From Cheiracanthium punctorium (lineage: Eukaryota; Arthropoda; Arachnida; Araneae; Cheiracanthiidae), in the NCBI GenBank assembly GCA_038373885.1, contig JAWZYV010019913.1:608001-672000 (forward strand): a stretch of DNA of 64,000 nucleotides. Direction: 5' to 3'. This document shows positions 22,477-33,816 of the stretch, piece after piece; position 1 is the first letter of the stretch, and every line of letters begins with the position of its first letter. A model generated the notes under the pieces. It had not been told where the DNA came from. It did not search any database and worked only from the letters and a program-made list of their open reading frames with translations. Position numbers and translations under genes: made by a program.

Positions 22477-23221
22477 ATGCAATACTTTAAAGAATTTGAC
22501 TCTTCTGAAACTTTTAATTCTTACGTTAAACGCCTGGAACAACATTTTGTATTATATGATCTTAAAGAAGAAAAGAAAATGCCTACAATTATTACTTGCA
22601 TAGAAGAGAAAATTTATTCTTTACTTACTAATTTAGTTTTTCCAGAGTCCCCTGGAACCAAAACTTATGCTGAAATTGTTGAGATCTTAACTAAACACTT
22701 AGGCCTACCGCCGGATAAAATTACTGAAAGAATTAACATCAGAAAATGTTCTTAAAGTGAAAACGAAAGCATTACGGAATTCTTAGCCAGATTAAGAAAA
22801 TTAACCACACATTGCTTATTTATCGGGGACACTTTGCAAGAAAACTTACTGTAGCAATTTCTCCGTGGAGCTGCAAACTCCAATATACAAGCTAAATTAT
22901 GAGCTCAAGTTGAGGATCTCTCTTTAGATAAGGCTGTAGAATTGGCCATTAATTTGCAAAATACTGATTTAGATCTACTTGAAATAAAAAATGAACATGC
23001 AGAATTAAATAAAATTTCAGCTTTTAAAAATGCTACACGCAGTAAAAATGTGAGTTATGATAATATAAAGTGAAACTATGATAGGAAAGCCAAAGCCAAA
23101 GTACATGATAATACAAATAAAAATAAACCGAAAATTTGCTACAGATGCGGTAGAACATAGAACTTGACAAATACATGTAAGTACGTTAATTTTACATGTA
23201 GGAAATGTCAAAAGAAGTGAC
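22477..23221 (+). pseudogene. gypsy gag-like polyprotein, with stops
   Basis: From ATG 22477 one frame runs to the TGA at 23221, broken by five premature stops (first at 22753-22755). The N-terminal part has the acidic, leucine-rich character of Ty3 capsids. Near the end (from about 23136) a Cys-x2-Cys zinc knuckle with a following cysteine cluster marks the nucleocapsid. Length without the stops, about 248 codons, fits a metazoan Ty3 gag. Every stop can be explained by a single C-to-T change in a CAA, CAG or CGA codon, but that is inference. A start at 22399 would add 26 codons unlike gag. Confidence 0.8.
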
Positions 23222-23229
23222 TTTTACAA

Positions 23230-23693
23230 TCCGTGTGCAGAAGTATCATTCAAATGTTAAGAAAAAATTACATTCCCTTGAGACTGTTGACATACTCTCT
23301 ATAAATTCTAAAGAAAATGTGAGCCACAAGAATTACTTTACAATAAATACTCCGAAAAGACTTTTCCAATTCACAAGGTTACCTTATGGTATTGCAAGTC
23401 TCCTGCCATTTGGCAGAAAACTTGGAACAAAATCTTCAGGGAATCGAAGGGGTAGCAGTATTCATTGGTGATAGTTGCATATCTGGCGAAACAAATAAAA
23501 TTCATTTTGATCGCCGTAAGGAAGTATTAAAAAGATTGAGGGAGTACAATCTTAAAATAAATAAGGATAAATCATCTTTCATGATTGACGAAATTACTTA
23601 CTGTGGTTACAAAATTGACATAAATGGTATCCAGAAAGCACAAGAAAAAATTGAAGCAATTTTGAATGCACCCCGTCCAACCGATATTTCCTA
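23230..23693 (+). pseudogene. gypsy reverse transcriptase, C-terminal part
   Basis: Contains the 'FTRLPYGIAS' block that precedes the catalytic palm motif in Ty3 polymerases, a frameshift at about 23390-23400, then a degenerate active site (VFIGDS where family members have two aspartates). The thumb region follows (YCGYKI). The upstream fingers and the protease are absent. Loss of one catalytic aspartate and the frameshift make it inactive. Confidence 0.85.
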
Positions 23694-24209
23694 AGCTTTT
23701 TGGGTTTAGTGTCATACTATTCTAGATTTGTGCCAAATCTTGCTACATTAATACATCTATATGAGTTATTGAGGAAAAATATAAAATTTAGCTGGTCCAG
23801 TGTTCGTGAAACTGCATTTAAAGACATTGAAACAGAAATTACATCTATCAGGGTACTGACACATTTTAATCCAAATTTACCGTTAGTGTTAGCAACAGAT
23901 GCTTCTCCAAATGGTATAACAGGAGTACTCTCCCATACCATGCAAGATGTCTCAGAAAAGCCAATAGATTTTGTTTCAATAAATTTAACAAGTGCAGAAA
24001 AACGTTGTAGTCAAGTTGACAAAAAAGTAATTGCGATAATTTTCGGTGTAAAAAAAAAATTACCAATTTTTATACTGCAGAAAATGTACGTCGTTTACAG
24101 TTAGCAAATCGTTTGCTTTTATTTTTTTCACCGACTAAAACTATTTCTGTTTTATCAGCTGCTCGAATGCAAATGTATGCATTATACCTCCAGACATTTT
24201 AATGTGATA
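23694..24209 (+). pseudogene. gypsy RNase H region
   Basis: A stop at 23692-23694 separates this from the reverse transcriptase; the frame then stays open to 24104. 'ATDASPNGITGVLS' is the first RNase H aspartate block. The following sequence decays by frameshift and ends at the Helitron insertion point A24209. The region resumes at 26420 in a typical Ty3 sequence ending in an HADALSR motif, confirming that the Helitron split the gene. Confidence 0.85.
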
Positions 24210-26419
24210 TCCTTATAAATAAAAATGAAATTCTGTTTGTTTGTGGATTTGATTCGTATACAAATCCCCAAAAATGGACCTATCAGCCTGAAATTTTGCA
24301 CAGATATGTAAAATATTATAGAATAAATCAGGCGCGTAGCCAGAAAATTTTTTCGGGGGGGATATGAACTTATATGTGTATAAATAGACGGAATTTTAAT
24401 ACTAATAAAAAATTTCGGGGGGGGGGAGATATATCCCGATATCCCCCCCCTGGCTACGCCCCTGGAATAAATCATAGTCCACTTTAAAAATTTGAAAGTC
24501 CACCCGTTCCCGGAATTTAAGAGATTTTTTATGTTCTCCACGCAAAAAGCTTTCCGTAATTGTAACCCCTGTAGTCAAAAAAGTCTGAAATAAGCATCGT
24601 GGTTGGCATGTGTGGCGATTTTGCCGAATAAAATGTTTTAAATTCTCAAAGTAAAAATAAAAGAATAATAATGATTTTTTTTTTGTTAGTTTATATTTGA
24701 AATATTATTATTTTTTTATTATAATATCGTGTGCATGGGAAATGAGAGCAGGAATGAAATGTTTTATACGCAAAACAATAAGAATTGAAGATTTCCGAGG
24801 CTAATATGTAAAATTTTTTAGTTTGGCGAAAAAATAAAATGGCTTAAATGCCGATTTTGAGAAAGTGAGCTCTAGCGGTTTGCACAGTTTTCGGCTTGGC
24901 GCAATTTATTGAGAGCTTAAGGAAATAGATTTTTGAAAGCAAGTGCAAAGGTTTTATTAGAATACAGCGTTAAATTTTAATGATCCGTGAAGAAATAATG
25001 CAGTTATTAAGGGATTTCAAGCGATCTAACTTCAGAATTCTCGCCAATTGAGTACATTGATTTAAGTTGGGGGAATTCCGCCAAATTTCAGAAAATTGAA
25101 ATCTTCTCATTTAGTACATCGGAGTAACGATGAATAAAACACGTAATAGTTGATAATTTAAAAAAATTCGGTTGTATTAAGGAATGCCCCTTTTCAAATA
25201 ATTGTGTGCTTTACTTTTTGGCGGCCGAACCATTTCCCATATTGATTGCTGCTAAGTCAATGCTTCGAATGATTTCCTGAAAAAACTCTTGCAAAATGGC
25301 GTATGTTGGCACTTTGGCGAGGCTTAGATTTGAAACTGGATTTTATTTGAGACTGGGATATATAATGATACTGGTTATAGATAAAAACGAATGTTGGTAT
25401 GTGTGTATGAGGTTGAAAAACTCTAGCACCGATGCACCATGAAATTTGGTTCACCTAAGTCTTTTATCATTGAGAAGTTTTTTATGCTATCCGTTTTCCT
25501 CTAACTTGCCACTAGGTAGCGTAGCAGAACGTCGAATTCTATTCCGTTTAGCCGTTTGCTATGCGAATATCGTTCAACCGATTTCGATGAAATTTGGTAC
25601 ACGCGAATATTAGAACACGGAGAATATTTTTCACTATCCATTTTGCTGTAACTTGCCGCTAAATGGCGCTGCAACGCATCAACTTCTATACCGTTCGACT
25701 GATCGGAATAAAATTTTTTATACTTGCACATTTGAGCAAAGAATATATTCTAACTGCGTTCCTTTTGATGTTACCCACCATTGGATGACACTGCAATGCA
25801 TTATTATTTTAACTCGCCACTAGATGCGCTGCAGCAGGCCAAATTCTTGACCATTCAAATGGTGGCTATGAAAATCAGTATACATAGCTATTTGAACATT
25901 GAGAATATTTTGGCGTTATCCATTTTGCTATAACTCGCTACTTGACGGCGCTGTAGCAAATCATTACTTTAATTAACCACTAGATCGCCCTGCAGTGTAT
26001 CACTTCTTGACTGTGCAAATGATCGCTATGAAAATAGGTATACATAGATATTTGAACACGGGGAAGAGTTTGGTGCTATCCATTTTCCTATAACTTGCCA
26101 CTAGATGTCGCGTCAACACATGAACTTCAGGACTGTCCAGCCGATCGTCATAAAAATTCGTATACATCGATATCTGAATGCGAAGAATATTTTCGCCGTA
26201 TCCGTTTTGCTAAAACCCGCCACTAGATTGCGCTACGCCGCATCGCCTTCTGCACCGTACAAACGATTGCCTTGAAATTCGGTATGCATGATTATTGGAC
26301 ACAATATAACGCGATATCCATTTTGCTATATCTCTTTATTACAATGAATAGTAATCACCACAAATCGTAATATCAAAAAGTCCATTCATTCCCGTGCGAA
26401 GAACGGGTACTTCAGCTAG
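24210..26419 (+). mobile_element. Non-autonomous Helitron inserted in gypsy pol
   Basis: Starts TCCTTATAAATAAAAATG after A24209. Ends CTAG at 26416-26419, before T26420, with a hairpin CCCGT...ACGGG ending about 8 nt before it. The 3' tail 'acgggtacttcagctag' is the same as in the A-E family, but the 5' end and body differ. 2210 bp. From about 25480 the body is a run of diverged repeats with 'tatccattttgctataactt' and 'ccactagatggcgct'-like phrases. A hAT MITE is nested at 24329-24464. No Rep or helicase. Confidence 0.9.
24329..24464. mobile_element. hAT-type MITE nested in the Helitron in gypsy
   Basis: Left end CAGGCGCGTAGCCAG; right end reverse-complemented CAGGGGCGTAGCCAG (one mismatch in 15). 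Perfect 8-bp duplication GAATAAAT (24321-24328 and 24465-24472). 136 bp with G and C runs and an inverted interior. Third level of nesting: gypsy, then Helitron, then MITE. Confidence 0.92.
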
Positions 26420-28080
26420 TACGTTATAAAAACCTTCTGAACATGGACATGCCGATGCTTTGTCGCGACTCCTATTACGTAGTGAAGACCTAGCCGTACC
26501 TGGTTCATTAATACCATCTGACGAAGCTGAAATCTTTCAAATAAATCAATTGGACACTTTGTCACTGAATTCAAAAGTTCTTTCTACATACACAAAGAAC
26601 GATCCAATTTAAGACAGTTGTATTACCATTTAATTTCTAATTCTGAAATCCCCACACATTTACTTTACGAAGATAAATAAGAAGAATTTACCGTTCAACA
26701 AGGGTGTATTTTAAGAGGGTACAGAGTTGTAATTCCAGAAGTACATAGAAAACAAGTTTTACTAGATTAACATTAGGGACATTTTGGAATTGTTAAGATG
26801 AAATTGCTAGTCTGTAGTTTTGTGCGATGGCCGGGTATTGACAAGAACATTGAAAATATTTGAAAAACTGTACAAATTGTATAAAACTTAAGAAAAATCT
26901 CCCAAAAGTAACTGCTCACAATTGAGAATATCCTGCTACACCATGGCAACGAATACATGCAGATTTCTGCGGTCCTACAATTGGGAAAGTGTTTATTTCA
27001 GTGGTAGATGCTTACAGCAAATGGACAGAAATTTTTAATGTGCCCAATACTACAGCAGATCATACGATTACTTGTCTTTCTTCCCTGTTTTCAAGATGTG
27101 GTTTTCCGCTGGCTCTCGTGTCAGACAATGATCCGCAGTTTATGTCTCACGAATTCCGAAGCTTTTAGCGAACATATGGTGTGAGAAACAGATTAAGTGC
27201 CCCTTACCACCCATAAACAAATGGACAGGCTGAGAAATACATCCAAATACTCAAACGAGGCCTCAAAGCATTAGCCAGGGAACCAGGAAATTTAGAAAGA
27301 AAACTGAACGAGTTTTTACTACAATACAGGAAGATGCCTCAGATCACGACGGGGAGAGTCCTGCATCACTATTTCTAAAAAGACATATCAGAACAAAATT
27401 AGACTTGCTGATACCTAATGTGTCAGATACCGTACAAAACAAACAAACCTCAAACCTACAAAACCCAGATTTCGAGAGTTTAAAATAAACGAAACTATAA
27501 CTGTACGAAATTATACTCCAAAAGCAAAATGGGAAATTGGCCGGATTATTGAAAGAGAAGAAAAATTATATTAAAAAATTAAAGTTGGTTCGAAATGGTT
27601 CATTTGAAAAAGACTTGTTGACCAGATTAAGTCCAGACATTTTGGACGAAAGTTCAGAAGAATCAAGTGCTGAAGTTCCACAGGAAAATATCCATACTGA
27701 CTAAGAAGCCACTTCTACCAATGAAACATGTTCTATGCAAGCAAAGAACTTTAGAGTTACATCCACAAGGACTACCGATCCTGGACATTTTAATTCCACC
27801 GAGATTTGTCTTTCCACTATGGTTATTGACATGTCAATTCCACCAGAACATTTCCTGTAGTTTCAGAATCCAGGTCTTCCTATACTCCAGAAATTCCAAT
27901 ACTCCAGAACCTATCGACCTGAGAGCAATAGACGTTCCTGAATCCATCCAGTCCAAAATCCCTGATATTGGACTGGACGGACCTCTCCCAAATAATCAAA
28001 CTAATATCTCTCCCCAGGTACGCCGATCACATAGAAAAAGAAGGCTGCCGAACAGACTAAATTACTCGTAAAAAAATTTG
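26420..28080 (+). pseudogene. gypsy integrase and C-terminal pol remnant
   Basis: After the Helitron, pol resumes with the RNase H/integrase linker (HADALSR-like block from about 26445). Then come a degraded zinc-binding HHCC region (cysteine pair at about 26870, frameshifted) and an integrase core with recognisable blocks around its first two acidic positions: HADFCGPT near 26955 and VSDNDPQF near 27118. The last stretch (27570-28071) encodes a proline- and basic-rich tail. Frameshifts and stops are spread throughout; no continuous frame exceeds 134 codons. The purine-rich tract and 3' LTR follow directly. Confidence 0.85.
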
Positions 28081-28197
28081 TGGGGGAGAAACTGTGGTGT
28101 TTTAGTAAGTACTCGTTGTCTGCCAGTGGTCGAAATTCGACCATAAAGCATTATTTTTTTAAATTTGAGTGTGAATAAGAGTGTTCATCAAAGAGTT

Positions 28198-28228
28198 CAT
28201 ATTCTTTGAGTGTTCATCAAAGAATATG
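28198..28228. repeat. Perfect 12-bp hairpin
   Basis: CATATTCTTTGA (28198-28209), a 7-nt spacer, and its exact complement (28217-28228). It lies ~85 bp inside the 3' end of the minus-strand Helitron. Its role is unknown; 'gtgttcatcaaag' also occurs just upstream as a direct repeat. Confidence 0.85.
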
Positions 28229-28479
28229 GCTCACCATTCTATATACACTGGAACCTACTAAAGTGACCACCTTGGCTAAGAGACTATCTGTCTTTTGTGA
28301 CCACTTTTGTACAATTTCACTTTACAACCACCACACTTTCCTGTGAAGACGGTGTTTTTGTAAAAACTGTATCCTATTTTGCTAAATACAAAGGCAGCTC
28401 CAGCGAATGGGTCATAGAGTCATCTCCCTCTACCGATCTTGGATTTAATGCATTCAGTTTGTATTTTGAATAATTTAAG

Positions 28480-28870
28480 CTAATCTAAAATGTCTAGTAC
28501 CCCCCTCCGAAAATTGAACCTGGAACTATCCTCGCCTAAAGACCCATTATGTTTGGAGTTATAAAATCTTAAAAAGTCGAATGATTCAAGTTTACTTCCT
28601 GAGGCGTACCACTGACCATGTATGAAACCTTGCTGCCTCAATAAATTTGCCCTTTTTTCGAATGATTGTCCTTGAGATTTATTTACTATCATCGCAAAAG
28701 TGGAATTAAATTTTTTTATTGCCTGCCGATTTGTATGCCAGTTCAAACTTCGCAATCAATAGCATTACGATGTATAAACTTGATGCGACTTCCTGTCCCA
28801 TGGACTAATGCTTCCTTTGTATTTAAGTTTCTTATTAGTATAATGATGCAATTTACTAAATTATGTAGTG
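28480..28870 (-). pseudogene. Helitron PIF1-like helicase, C-terminal fragment
   Basis: On the minus strand, upstream codons (about 28870-28740) read RNLNTKEALVHGTGSRIKF, the block before the last helicase motifs in Helitron PIF1-like proteins. The open frame 28755-28480 follows with FAMIVNKSQGQSFEK and FIHGQWYASG, the final motif region, in which the usual YVAxSR is altered. Walker motifs and Rep are missing. The substitutions in the arginine-bearing motif argue that it is inactive. Confidence 0.8.
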
Positions 28871-29398
28871 GCAAACTCTGTTATTTTTTTTTAGCCAGGC
28901 GCAAATCCCGCCAACTGTTTTTTCTGGGAAACGTTTAAAGACTACTTCTGAAACCCTGTCTCCCCCCCCCCCCAAAAAAAAAAGGCGGAAATTTTAATCC
29001 GTATACAAAATAGTATTTAGATACAGAATTAAATAAATACAAAAATATCAATATACTAAAAAGAAATTTGTATGCTTATTGGTTACATAATGGGGAATTT
29101 CTGAAAACGTGTGGAATTGAATAAAAATACGAAATTAAATTAAACTTACAAAATATGGAAAGGGATAAACAACTATGTACTGGAAATCGCTTTAGGTTTG
29201 TAAGCATTTCGCGCAGATCACAATTATTTGGCAATTTTTCACATGCTCCCGGCTAACCGAAAAGAAAAGAAAAGGAAAACAAAGCTACTCGGTGTCAAAG
29301 AATTTAAAAACTCTACTGGATAGTTATTGATTTCACTGTCATCATACCAAATAATTTTATCGTAGCTACAGTGATATGTTCTCTCATCAGATATTTTA

Positions 29399-29720
29399 CA
29401 GGGGCGGATCTAGAAATTACTCAAGGAGGGAGCGATTTTGCACCTGAAACAGGGGGGGTAGAATACGCCAAATCATTTTATAATTAATTAATATAATCAA
29501 TTATACCAATTAATGTAACTAATTATTTTACTGATAAAATCTATATATGAGCGATGATTCAAAAGGACAGGGAGTAGTACCCGCAATACACCTCTTAGAA
29601 AAAGGCTACATAATTTTCATTATATCTTCATAATATATTTTAACAGATTATAACAGATTTTTGGACTTCGCTGAGAAGAAGGCGATCGCCCCCACCGCCC
29701 TCCCTTTCTATCGGCGCCTG
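29399..29720. mobile_element. Degenerate hAT-type MITE
   Basis: Left end CAGGGGCGGAT; right end reverse-complemented CAGGCGCCGAT. The flanking 8-mers ATATTTTA and ATATTCGA agree at six of eight positions. 322 bp with a G-run near the left end. Nested in the minus-strand Helitron. The open frame 29620-29838 crosses its boundary and is not a gene. Confidence 0.6.
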
Positions 29721-30656
29721 ATATTCGATTATTAACATTAATAAAAGTCCAATCGTCATTTTTAGGTTGTATTATAACTGACTTCAATATGTTATCTGAG
29801 AGTATGTTTTCAGAAATATTTCCATACACTTCATTCATAATATTATTTTCACTCCCTCTTAATTGCTGAGGTATTTCTTCAATAATATATTTGGAGAAAA
29901 TTTGCTTTAGAATACTGCCTGGCGGGAAGTTATGAATAAATTGTCAAATTGGCGCGTTTCTGCGCATTGTCTCTTGGATTCCCACCTGCTCGGAACGAAT
30001 AGTAAATATTACTCTCTCCTTTAAGGTTTTTCCACTGCTTTTAAACATGGAATTTACAACACTTCGCGCACTTATCGCCGTCTAAAAAAGTCCCCAAGCA
30101 CATTGATAAAGCACATTTTAGTCATTGGCGTATCACTAAACTGGGGAATAATTCCACTTTTCGCAAATTTTGTTGTAATAGTATAACCCTATAGTACTGC
30201 TGAAACTAAGTGTTGTTATTACAAAATTACACAACAATGGAACCATCGGCCGACTTGGCGCGAAATGCTGCGTGCCAAATGACTTCTCTAATTTTTTACG
30301 GTGCATTAGCATACTACACAAAAAAATTTAACATTCGCACAGACAATTCCATACGAACTTTAACTGTGTCGAATTTCACGGCCATCCGTTCGCGCAGTGC
30401 GCTGCAAAAGGGACACTAAGGTTTTGCTTAGCGTATTTATATATACATAGATTATAATGCATAGATGGCAGTACCACACGGATAAGTAAGTTTTCTAATC
30501 AAGAAACTCTGATGTCGAGGTTATGCTCGTCTGTATTTGTAGCTACGAAAATGTAAACAGAATTTATATGGACTGTACGATGTTGTTATATGTCTAAATA
30601 AATGTTCCTGAAACACTTCTGTGCTGACTTACCCCCCAATAAAACATAATAGATAT

Positions 30657-30893
30657 GATGAAGGAAGCACTGACCTGAAGAAATTTGAATAGTCATTAAA
30701 GCATATGGTTACTGGAATATAGTGCTGCAAGAATTCAAAGCAGCATTATGTTGACCCACCACAAGATATGTCTTGTAGGATAGTGTGTCTACAAAATATT
30801 TAACTACGGATTTATGTGAAATCTTTACCAGGCACGCAGTAGTCTGGTGCTTTTTACTGTAATTTTCATGTCCTTTTATATAAAGCCAATAAA
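30657..30893. other. Region downstream of GR gene 2
   Basis: Spacer between the gypsy element and the stop codon of GR gene 2; no distinct feature seen. Confidence 0.5.
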
Positions 30894-31970
30894 CTATGAC
30901 GCCTGAATGTTATAGAGAACAATACAGTATGTTATAAATGTTCCAATTGTCACCAAAATGAAGTTTTTTTTAATGGGCACAATGCTCCAAACAGTTAACG
31001 TAATCCCTTTGTCAATGGATCTAATAAATAGTAGCTGGCTGCCTATAGAGTAAAGAGGATCTTCTTCAAGCCTGTCTCCTTCATCAGAAATTTCCATGGA
31101 TGTCTGGTGTATGGCTGAGGCGACTGTGAACATTGTCAAGAAGCTTGAAAGGGAGATAAAGCTTAGCAAGTAAATGGTGCTTTTCTGGACTGCGTTGCTG
31201 TACATTTCTGGTTTTAGGAGCAGTGCTATGGCAAAATACATAACCGCAGCGTTGTACACAACGACGAGAAAAACGAAAAAGGAGAGTTGTTCATCTGCTG
31301 ATTTAACCAGCGATTTTATTCTAAGAAAAGTCCTGTGCAAAAGCTTGTAATTGAGCTGGCGCGACGGTTTAAGAAATTTTGCAAACTCCGACAGAAGACG
31401 TGCCAGTTGATGGGATACAAGACAATAGAAAATAGCAAATGCGTTTATTGGGAGAATGAAGCAGAAGAACAGAGTTACATAACATACGACACAGAAAAAA
31501 AAGTAGAATTTCTGGGAAATAAACACTATTTCGTCACTATACTGCAAAATAGTCAAAATCGAATTAACTGTTAAAGGTACAAATAAAAGGGTACTGGTTA
31601 CTATCCAGCACAGAAACCAGTACAATTTAATCGGCTTTTTTCCGTAGGCAGTTTCCCTGTACAAACAATTTATCATTCTTGTTAATTTTTCTAAGCGATT
31701 TAAATGCACATAAAGATTTACTCGGAAAACTGCAGATATTATGGTCATGCTTACATGTGCTAAGGCCATTACAGGAATCTGCGCATTCGTCCACATCCAC
31801 ACATTAAATATTATCTGTGGTATAAAAATGAGGGTATTGATAATGTAGAGAACTGTTATTATCATTTTCCCGGTGTTCGATGCATCAAAAATACCACTGA
31901 ATGTAAATAACCAGAATATATAGTTATATATTCGTGCATATGGGTTCTCCATACCTCTTACAGAATTCAT
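30894..31970 (-). CDS. Gustatory-receptor-like seven-transmembrane protein, GR gene 2
   Basis: Single-exon frame. It is open to an ATG at 32030, but the internal ATG at 31970 aligns with the start of GR gene 1 (NPY follows within ten residues), so I prefer a 358-residue product; the longer form adds 20 residues. Hydrophobic segments suit seven helices at about residues 36-58, 64-86, 116-140, 155-184, 229-250, 263-285 and 328-352. The C-terminal helix ends GTFITYCIVLYNI, the family's T-Y signature with the final Q-F changed as in gene 1. The two proteins match along their whole length at roughly one residue in three. Same strand as gene 1 and 14 kb away, with the gap filled by transposons. A chemosensory role is inferred from the family. 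Confidence 0.8.
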   Translation of the reverse strand: MNSVRGMENPYARIYNYIFWLFTFSGIFDASNTGKMIITVLYIINTLIFIPQIIFNVWMWTNAQIPVMALAHVSMTIISAVFRVNLYVHLNRLEKLTRMINCLYRETAYGKKPIKLYWFLCWIVTSTLLFVPLTVNSILTILQYSDEIVFISQKFYFFFCVVCYVTLFFCFILPINAFAIFYCLVSHQLARLLSEFAKFLKPSRQLNYKLLHRTFLRIKSLVKSADEQLSFFVFLVVVYNAAVMYFAIALLLKPEMYSNAVQKSTIYLLSFISLSSFLTMFTVASAIHQTSMEISDEGDRLEEDPLYSIGSQLLFIRSIDKGITLTVWSIVPIKKNFILVTIGTFITYCIVLYNIQAS

Positions 31971-33087
31971 CTTTAAAAAGTGTATCTTGTACGCTTGCTG
32001 TATATCTGTGTATACTAAGTGATAAATCATATAATGTCGTTCTTATAGATAATTTCTGAGCGATGCACAACAAACATTTAATTTGTATAATAAAGAAAAA
32101 TCAATATTTTATTGATTGTTAATGCAAATAAAAAACATGGTAGTAAAAAGAAAACTCTCAGTAACATTAAAATAGTCTTTAGAAATAATTTTTACATTAT
32201 CTAATCAATCAATTTGGCAGATAACAGGGTGTTTAATTTGCGAAGCCTCCATTTAATTTCAGGTCAGTACCAACAGCATTAATGAAATTGAAACTTTTTA
32301 GAACAATTGATTCCGTGTGTTCTCCTATATTTTATCAACACATTTTATTTTTGAGGATGTGATACACAATAAAAGTTGGACTTAGAACTTTAGTCTGAGT
32401 TGCTGATAGTTTCAGACCCGGACTGGGAGGGACGGGCCCGCCCGTTTCAAGAGAAGGGGGGGGCGGGTTATTGTGCAACCGATAAATAATAGGATGTGTT
32501 AACTTTCGGGGTATGGGGGAGGTATGGTGTTATTATTAATTAATTATGATTGATAATTAATGCATTAATAAAATATCGATCTATTAATTAATATGCGTCA
32601 TTCATATTAATTAATCCCTTATTCATTCGGGAACCCTCACTCAAAAAAGTTTGAGAACTACATTTAAAATGAAGTGTTTTGAAGCCTTCTGGGGCACAAT
32701 TGCCCCCACGACTTCTGCAACTCACGTATATGCATACATGTGTGTGATAAGGGAGTGAAGAATACACATTTTGTATGGCAAAAAATTGCTCATGGGGGGT
32801 TTATGACCCCCCCCCCCCCCTTTGTATACGAACCTGCCTGGACCGCATTACTAATTAGGCAGGCAAAAAATTTTAATGGCGACATTTTATTTATTTATTT
32901 ATTTTTTAAACTTTTTAAACTTTTTTAAAAAACTTTTTAAACTTTGTAGTGCCTTGTAAACTTAAATTTCGTAGAAATCGATGCATATTTACGCGAGTTA
33001 GAGCACGGACGGACGGACAGACAGACAAACCGAAATCATAAACACTTTTCAACCTTGTTGGAAAGTGTTAAAAAGGGATATATATAT
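31971..33087. other. Region upstream of GR gene 2
   Basis: AT-rich. Holds 'cagacccggactggg' with G-rich sequence (32415-32470), possibly one end of a hAT MITE whose partner I did not find, a run of about 14 C (32807-32820), T-rich 'tttattta' repeats (32880-32940) and an 'acggacggacagacagac' tract (33006-33027). About 32945-32990 matches the reverse complement of 39875-39920. Confidence 0.4.
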
Positions 33088-33816
33088 ATTAATGACTATG
33101 TCATTTTATCTCTCAACCCCATTATTGAAAATTGTCCGAAAATGTGTCCCAAAAATGCGGCATAAAAGTAAGCGACATAATTATACATATACTAGCGGCT
33201 ACCCGAGACTTCGTCCGCGTCGGCTTTAGAATTAGGTCCCGAGAGAAAGGAAGCATGTGTGAATAACAAATATGTTTGCGACTAAAGAAACTGCATTTAA
33301 ATATTATTTGCTTTTTACTTATTTTAAATGAAGTATAATGCATGGTAGTATACTTATTTAAAATAACAGAGTATGTAAAATTACTAAATTTAGATTTTTT
33401 TTCAGGCATTTGGCGAATAGAGACAGTTACGACAGTATTTGCGAACTGTTTTGAGTGTTCTTGTAAAAGATATATTTATGCTATATGCATGAATTTTAGC
33501 CTATGTTAATCAGGAATAGTGCAGCTTTCTATTAGCGAAAAAGTTTTAGAATCGGTTCTATGGTTACAGAGATACCCATAGAGCGTAATGTATTAGAATT
33601 ACTTTGAGTGTTCCTGTAAAGGAACTATTTGCGCTACATGCATTAATTTTAGCCTATAATACTCAAGAATAGTGTAGCTTACTATCAGGGAAAAAAGTTT
33701 TGGAATCGGTTCAGAATTACAGAGATACACATAGAGCGTAATGTAATTCTTATGAGTATCCCTGTAACAGAACTATTTGTGATATATGCATAAAAGGTGG
33801 CCTATAACACTCAGGG

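Larger units (their letters stand above)
28112..30451 (-). mobile_element. Helitron with helicase fragment, in the gypsy 3' LTR
   Basis: On the minus strand it begins TCTATGTATATATAAATACG (right end, 30451) and ends CGAG in place of CTAG (left end, 28112-28115). A GGTCGAA-a-TTCGACC hairpin lies just inside the left end. The flanks are A28111 and T30452. 2340 bp. The helicase fragment (28480-28870) is on the same strand, as it should be. A 12-bp perfect inverted repeat lies at 28198-28228. A degenerate hAT MITE is nested at 29399-29720. The terminal substitution may have fixed it in place. Confidence 0.78.
22086..30651 (+). mobile_element. Decayed Ty3/gypsy LTR retrotransposon with two nested Helitrons
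   Basis: Both LTRs, a gag-like frame, partial reverse transcriptase, RNase H, integrase remnants and a purine-rich tract (TGGGGGAGAAAC, 28081-28092) directly before the 3' LTR occur in standard Ty3 order. Protease and the front half of the reverse transcriptase are missing between about 23222 and 23340. A Helitron (24210-26419) interrupts the pol region just after RNase H, and another (28112-30451) splits the 3' LTR. GATAT flanks the whole (22081-22085 and 30652-30656). Multiple stops and frameshifts make it inactive. I saw no envelope-like region. Confidence 0.88.
28093..30651 (+). repeat. 3' LTR of the gypsy element, split by a Helitron
   Basis: 19 bp (28093-28111, TGTGGTGTTTTAGTAAGTA) precede and about 200 bp (30452-30651) follow the Helitron 28112-30451. 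Joined, they align with the 5' LTR. The join falls between A and T, the Helitron target rule. Confidence 0.85.

Noticed and set aside
22086..30651. An endogenous retrovirus with an envelope gene
   Set aside because: Nothing after integrase resembles an envelope protein before the purine tract and 3' LTR; the element fits an ordinary Ty3/gypsy retrotransposon.
32740..32928. Possible hAT MITE at 32415-32870
   Set aside because: One end (CAGACCCGGACTGG) and C/G runs are suggestive, but no matching inverted end or 8-bp duplication was found.
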